Assembly (NCBI GenBank): GCA_035604635.1
Contig: DATNIC010000052.1
Coordinates: 1 to 8,994 of the forward strand
DNA from: DATNIC01 sp035604635
Lineage (GTDB): Bacteria > Vulcanimicrobiota > Vulcanimicrobiia > Vulcanimicrobiales > Vulcanimicrobiaceae
DNA length: 8,994 nucleotides
Direction: 5' to 3'
Shown: piece by piece, positions 6,461 through 8,994 of the stretch
Position numbering within the stretch: position 1 is the first letter of the stretch
How the letters are laid out: each line of letters starts with the position of its first letter
The notes under the pieces: model-generated
The model's input: the letters and a program-made list of their open reading frames with translations, nothing else
Databases searched by the model: none
Told to the model about the DNA's origin: nothing
Translations under genes and position numbers: made by a program

Positions 6461-7504
6461 TTACCTAATCTCTACGTCTTGTAAGTGACGCCCGAGCGAG
6501 TCCGCGGTTCCTGAGGCGAGGGCGAGGAGCCTCCCGTACGGCATCCGGCGTGGCCCCAGGATTGCAAGGACGCCGATCGCGTCGCCGCCGTGCCGATAGG
6601 GAACGGTCACGACGCTGCACTCGGCGATTTCGTCGCTCCCGAGCTCGTGCCCGATCTTGATCGAAGCCACGTCGTTCGTCAGCGAATCCGCCATGAGGTC
6701 GTAGAGCGTCTTCTGTTCTTCGACGATGCGCAGGATCGATCGCAGCTTCCGCAGATCGTGGAACTCGGGTTGGTCCAACAGATTTTGCGCGCCGGCGAAG
6801 AGGATGTTCGGATCCTCCGTATCGCGCGCGCTGTGGAATGCGTGCTCGATCGCAGCGCGTAAGTCGTCGCCCAAATGCATCTCGACGACAGCCGCGCGAA
6901 TCTCGTCGCCGACGTCGGAGATTCGTTTTCCACCCAAGCGCGAGTTCAAAACATTCGAAAGCCGCGTGAGCTCGTCGGCTTCGACGTCGCTCCCCAACTC
7001 GAAGAGATGCTGCGTGGCGACGCCCAGCGAGGTCACGATGATCGCAAAGCCCGTCCGGGGGCTCAGCCAGATCAGCTGAATGTGACGAAACGTCTGCGAC
7101 TCGCGCGCCGGCGCGATCGCGATCGCCAGATTCTTGGACAGATTTGAAAGCAGCCGGGTCGTCTGTTCGATCACGCCTTCGAGCTCGCGGCTCGCCGCGC
7201 GGAACTCGTCGTGAATCCGGCGCTGGTCCTCGCTCGCCAAGGCTTCGGGGCGCATCAGCTGATCGACATAGGTCCGGTACCCGGCATCCGATGGAATCCG
7301 GCCGGCGGACGTATGGGGCTGGACTAAGTAGCCGCCCGCCTCCAATTCCGCCATTTCATTGCGGATCGTCGCGGAGCTGACGCCCAAATTGTATTTCTGC
7401 GTGAGCGTGTTCGAGCCCACCGGCTCGGCCGTCGCGATGTATTCGTAGACGACCGTCGCCAAGATAAAAGCTTTCCGCTTATCGAGATCGATCGGATTCC
7501 TCAT
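6461..7504 (-). CDS. hrcA: Heat-inducible transcription repressor HrcA
   Basis: The 347-residue protein matches the family length. It has an N-terminal winged helix-turn-helix (about 8-75) with the conserved SSATIRNEMAELEAGGYLVQ (43-62) and PHTSAGRIPSDAGYRTYVD (63-81), followed by the GAF-like core with its inserted dimerisation region (about 100-330). HrcA dimers bind CIRCE operators and repress chaperone genes; GroEL is the known helper that keeps HrcA active and is titrated away in heat shock. A CIRCE operator lies 9 nt upstream of this ATG, so the gene is very likely autoregulated. No Shine-Dalgarno sequence is visible between the operator and the ATG (CTCCAGTGC), which is unusual. It is the first gene of the unit continuing through dnaJ. 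Confidence 0.97.
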   Translation of the reverse strand: MRNPIDLDKRKAFILATVVYEYIATAEPVGSNTLTQKYNLGVSSATIRNEMAELEAGGYLVQPHTSAGRIPSDAGYRTYVDQLMRPEALASEDQRRIHDEFRAASRELEGVIEQTTRLLSNLSKNLAIAIAPARESQTFRHIQLIWLSPRTGFAIIVTSLGVATQHLFELGSDVEADELTRLSNVLNSRLGGKRISDVGDEIRAAVVEMHLGDDLRAAIEHAFHSARDTEDPNILFAGAQNLLDQPEFHDLRKLRSILRIVEEQKTLYDLMADSLTNDVASIKIGHELGSDEIAECSVVTVPYRHGGDAIGVLAILGPRRMPYGRLLALASGTADSLGRHLQDVEIR

Positions 7505-7513
7505 GCACTGGAG

Positions 7514-7540
7514 TTAGCAGTCTTGGCAACAGACTGCCAA
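7514..7540 (-). promoter_or_regulatory. CIRCE operator (HrcA binding site), variant
   Basis: Read on the coding (minus) strand this is TTGGCAGTC-N9-GACTGCTAA, against the consensus TTAGCACTC-N9-GAGTGCTAA. Arm length and spacing are exactly canonical. The seventh base of the left arm is G instead of C, and the matching base in the right arm is C instead of G, so pairing is kept. The only arm mismatch (G opposite T at the third position) becomes a G-U pair in RNA. The outermost spacer bases also pair, giving 10-bp arms and a 7-nt loop. Its place directly after the predicted transcription start and before hrcA makes the assignment strong. Confidence 0.9.
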
Positions 7541-7549
7541 TCACGGACG

Positions 7550-7578
7550 AGCGTAACAGAAGGCCTTCCTAGGGTCAA
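7550..7578 (-). promoter_or_regulatory. Sigma70-type promoter of the hrcA operon
   Basis: On the minus strand a TTGACC -35 box (7578-7573) is followed after exactly 17 bp by TACGCT (7555-7550) as -10 box. The predicted start near 7542-7541 falls just before the CIRCE operator, the usual arrangement. The -35 box contains the TGA stop codon of the upstream thioredoxin gene. The -10 box is weak (TAxxxT only). The spacer holds a perfect 10-bp palindrome, GAAGGCCTTC (7559-7568). Confidence 0.65.
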
Positions 7579-8120
7579 GTGCTTGCGTCGGGCTTCAGGG
7601 CTGCCTCTATCGCCTGGTGGAACGAATCCCACTCGAGCTCCCCGATCGACAGGTACCCCACCGTCCCATCCGGGCGCACGACGAGCGTCACGGGGATCTC
7701 TTCAATCGTATAGGATTTGAAGATCACGCTGCTTGTGTCTTCCGCTAAAGGGAGCCCTTTGAGGTGGTGATGCTCCAGGTAGTCGCGCGCCAGCCCGTTC
7801 TTCTCGTTGGAGAGGGTGATGAGACGGATCCGGTCGCCGAACTCGTGTTGCACGCGTCCGAACATCTCGAGCTCGTCCAGGCACGGGAGGCACCACGTCG
7901 CCCAAAAATTGACGAGGACCGGCTTTCCGGCCAGCGCCGTCAGGCGCGTTGGCCCACTCCCCGTGTCAAAGATGAAGTCGGGCGGAGGCGCACCGATGGT
8001 CACCGCGCGCAGCGAGTCCTTGACCTCGGCCCTGCCCGCCCCGATGAGACAAACTGCTCCCAGGAGGGCGGCTATAAGCCGTGATGCGCGAAGAATGCGA
8101 CCGTCTCCGAGATCGGCCAA
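7575..8120 (-). CDS. TlpA/ResA-like thioredoxin-fold protein, membrane-anchored or exported
   Basis: With the TTG start at 8120 the protein is 181 residues. A hydrophobic segment after a basic start (RASRLIAALLGAVCLIGAGRA, about 11-31) looks like a Sec signal or anchor. It is followed by a thioredoxin domain of the TlpA/ResA/AhpC-TSA group: GAPPPDFIFDTGSG at 43-56, strand and active site VNFWATWCLPC (70-80, redox cysteines C77 and C80) and the cis-proline in EEIPVTLV (141-148). Such proteins reduce disulfides outside the cytoplasm, for example in cytochrome c maturation. The client is unknown. The start is unclear: TTG at 8120 or 8156 both overlap the upstream gene by about 50-85 nt, while a rare ATT at 8096 would fit the signal peptide best. 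Its stop codon lies inside the hrcA -35 box. Confidence 0.85.
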   Translation of the reverse strand: MADLGDGRILRASRLIAALLGAVCLIGAGRAEVKDSLRAVTIGAPPPDFIFDTGSGPTRLTALAGKPVLVNFWATWCLPCLDELEMFGRVQHEFGDRIRLITLSNEKNGLARDYLEHHHLKGLPLAEDTSSVIFKSYTIEEIPVTLVVRPDGTVGYLSIGELEWDSFHQAIEAALKPDAST

Positions 8121-8554
8121 CCAAAGAAGACGGCTGAGCCGACCAAGGCTTCCCAAAGCGGCTGGGTATCATTCATTCCCAGCACTGGGACGATGACGTT
8201 GGCAAGGACCAGCCAAACGGCCAACCCGTACGCAAGCCCCCACACAAGCGACGTGGGGGAGCGGAGCATCGAAGGGAAGACCCGCGCGAGCGTCGCGTAA
8301 ACGATCCCACACACGGCCGAGCCCAGAAAGTGCAGTCCGGCGCCGAACGCGTCGACGAGCATGCTCGACGGATTGGCTTTGTCGCCCATGAACGCCGAGG
8401 CCAGGAACGCAAACCACTGCGCCAAGGTCGTATCGTGAAAGATCGCTCCGCGCACGACGAAGACGAACAGTAAGAAGACGACGCCGGCGGCGAGCCGCCC
8501 GTACAACCCGGTCGTCCAGCGCGCCCGCCGCGGACGCTCCGCCGCAACTGCCAT
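8072..8554 (-). CDS. Four-helix integral membrane protein of unknown function
   Basis: The 160-residue protein starts with a basic stretch (MAVAAERPRRARW) and has about four transmembrane helices: 18-36, 68-90, 102-125 and 133-152. Polar or acidic positions lie in or near the helices (D68, H75, E149), and the repeated small-residue patterns GAGLHFLGSAVCGIVYATLARV and GLAYGLAVWLVLANVIVPVLG resemble uncharacterised bacterial membrane proteins of the DUF6789/DUF1440 kind. That likeness is an impression only. The ATG at 8554 is clear although no good ribosome binding site precedes it. It is divergent from acs across 73 nt and its end overlaps the thioredoxin gene, suggesting the two are co-transcribed. 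I do not assign a function. Confidence 0.75.
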   Translation of the reverse strand: MAVAAERPRRARWTTGLYGRLAAGVVFLLFVFVVRGAIFHDTTLAQWFAFLASAFMGDKANPSSMLVDAFGAGLHFLGSAVCGIVYATLARVFPSMLRSPTSLVWGLAYGLAVWLVLANVIVPVLGMNDTQPLWEALVGSAVFFGWPISETVAFFAHHGL

Positions 8555-8627
8555 GAGTTGAGGTTCGGCACTCCCGCGAAGCGATTCCCTCGCAGGGCCT
8601 AGTCAGCCTGAAAAAAAAGCCCGGGTC
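8555..8627. other. Divergent intergenic region between the membrane protein and acs
   Basis: These 73 nt must carry the promoters of both flanking genes. I see no convincing -35/-10 pair on either strand. There is an imperfect stem (CCCGCGA at 8573-8579 against TCGCAGGG at 8590-8597, one-base bulge, 10-nt loop) and a run of eight A residues at 8611-8618, 9 nt before the acs ATG. Confidence 0.5.
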
Positions 8628-8994
8628 ATGACGATAGATGCGCAAAGCGGTTCCCAAGCGATCGAAGCCCTGCTCCTCGAGCAGCGGCGTTTCCCGCCTC
8701 CCCCGGCGTTCGCGGAGAACGCGAACGCAAAGGCCGGGATCTACGAAGAAGCGGAACGCGATTACCAGGCGTTCTGGGCATCGTGGGCGCGCAAGCTCGA
8801 GTGGAGCAAGCCGTTCACCAAGGTTCTCGAGTGGGACGAGCCGTTCGCCAAGTGGTTTTACGACGGCAAGCTCAACGCGTCGGTCAATTGTCTGGACCGT
8901 CACGTACGGGCCGGCAAAGGCTCGAAGATCGCCTATTATTATGAGGGCGAGCCGGGCGATCGCTGGACGATCACCTACAAGCAGCTGCTGGACG
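8628..8994 (+). CDS. acs: Acetyl-CoA synthetase, N-terminal fragment
   Basis: The open frame starts at ATG 8628 and runs without a stop to the right edge (about 122 residues). It is the N-terminal (ACAS_N) region of an AMP-forming acetate-CoA ligase. Typical sequence includes YEEAERDYQAFWASWARKLEWSKPF, VLEWDEPFAKWF, the near-invariant GKLNASVNCLDRHV and EGEPGDRWTITYKQLL. Acs activates acetate to acetyl-AMP and then acetyl-CoA in the cytoplasm, which would feed the acetyl-CoA carboxylase encoded by accDA nearby. Closely related propionyl- or acyl-CoA synthetases share this region, so substrate is inferred. An N-terminal extension of about 30 residues with PPPP precedes the core. It is the only plus-strand gene and is divergent from the membrane protein gene. 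No clear ribosome binding site is seen. Confidence 0.93.
   Translation, partial: MTIDAQSGSQAIEALLLEQRRFPPPPAFAENANAKAGIYEEAERDYQAFWASWARKLEWSKPFTKVLEWDEPFAKWFYDGKLNASVNCLDRHVRAGKGSKIAYYYEGEPGDRWTITYKQLLD

Noticed and set aside
5301..6488. Plus-strand open frame of about 395 codons opposite dnaJ and the rsmE start
   Set aside because: dnaJ on the minus strand has all diagnostic motifs. The antisense frame is low-complexity and Arg/Ala-rich with no recognisable domain, as is common in G+C-rich DNA.
8605..8627. Oligo-A run (oligo-T on the minus strand) as a rho-independent terminator
   Set aside because: No gene ends here on either strand and no G+C-rich stem directly precedes the T run in the right orientation.
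8169..8903. Minus-strand open frame of about 244 codons across acs and the membrane protein gene
   Set aside because: It crosses the divergent intergenic region and lies antisense to the clear acs coding sequence; the translation has no domain.
1..8994. CRISPR array, tRNA, rRNA, insertion sequence or defence system
   Set aside because: No regularly spaced direct repeats, transposase, terminal inverted repeats or RNA gene signatures were seen; coding density by housekeeping genes is nearly complete.

Overview
The window is a G+C-rich bacterial chromosome segment carrying mostly housekeeping genes. Thirteen of the fourteen protein genes lie on the minus strand; only the gene at the right edge is on the plus strand. 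Gene order recalls Terrabacteria/Firmicutes-type neighbourhoods: hrcA next to dnaJ and rsmE, accD-accA adjacent, and a DivIC-like gene followed by an S1-like gene and a Ppx/GppA gene. The high G+C, the dense antisense open frames and the lack of grpE, dnaK and prmA do not fit a typical Firmicute. A high-G+C lineage such as Candidatus Eremiobacterota is my best guess, but it is inference from gene order and composition, not from a marker gene.

Right edge (about 7575-8994): the 5' end of a plus-strand acetyl-CoA synthetase gene (acs) is divergent from a four-helix membrane protein of unknown function. That gene overlaps the start of a TlpA/ResA-like thioredoxin with a CLPC active site and an N-terminal signal or anchor segment.

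Centre (about 4601-7578): a sigma70-like promoter and a CIRCE operator (HrcA binding site) precede hrcA, which is followed 5 nt later by dnaJ and then by rsmE, which overlaps the dnaJ end. The operator is a variant CIRCE in which a substitution in one arm is matched by a compensating change in the other. grpE and dnaK, which normally stand between hrcA and dnaJ, are absent here.

Left part (1-4577): a tight run continues with a small PRC-barrel-like protein, a polyprenol-phosphate-mannose-synthase-type glycosyltransferase, accD, accA (the two carboxyltransferase subunits of acetyl-CoA carboxylase), an FtsB/DivIC-like division protein, a small S1-like protein, a MurR/RpiR-family regulator and the start of a Ppx/GppA phosphatase. 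From accD to the regulator, junctions are 1- to 4-nt start/stop overlaps, so translation is probably coupled. From the CIRCE promoter to the left edge there is no gap above about 25 nt and no terminator, so eleven genes could be one heat-shock-controlled transcription unit linking protein folding, rRNA methylation, fatty-acid synthesis, envelope glycosylation and cell division.

I found no CRISPR array, mobile element, tRNA, rRNA or defence system. The points worth a second look are the CIRCE variant and its nested repeat, the long coupled operon, the unclear starts of rsmE and tlpA, and an A+T-rich inverted repeat wrapped around the ribosome binding site of the RpiR-family gene.
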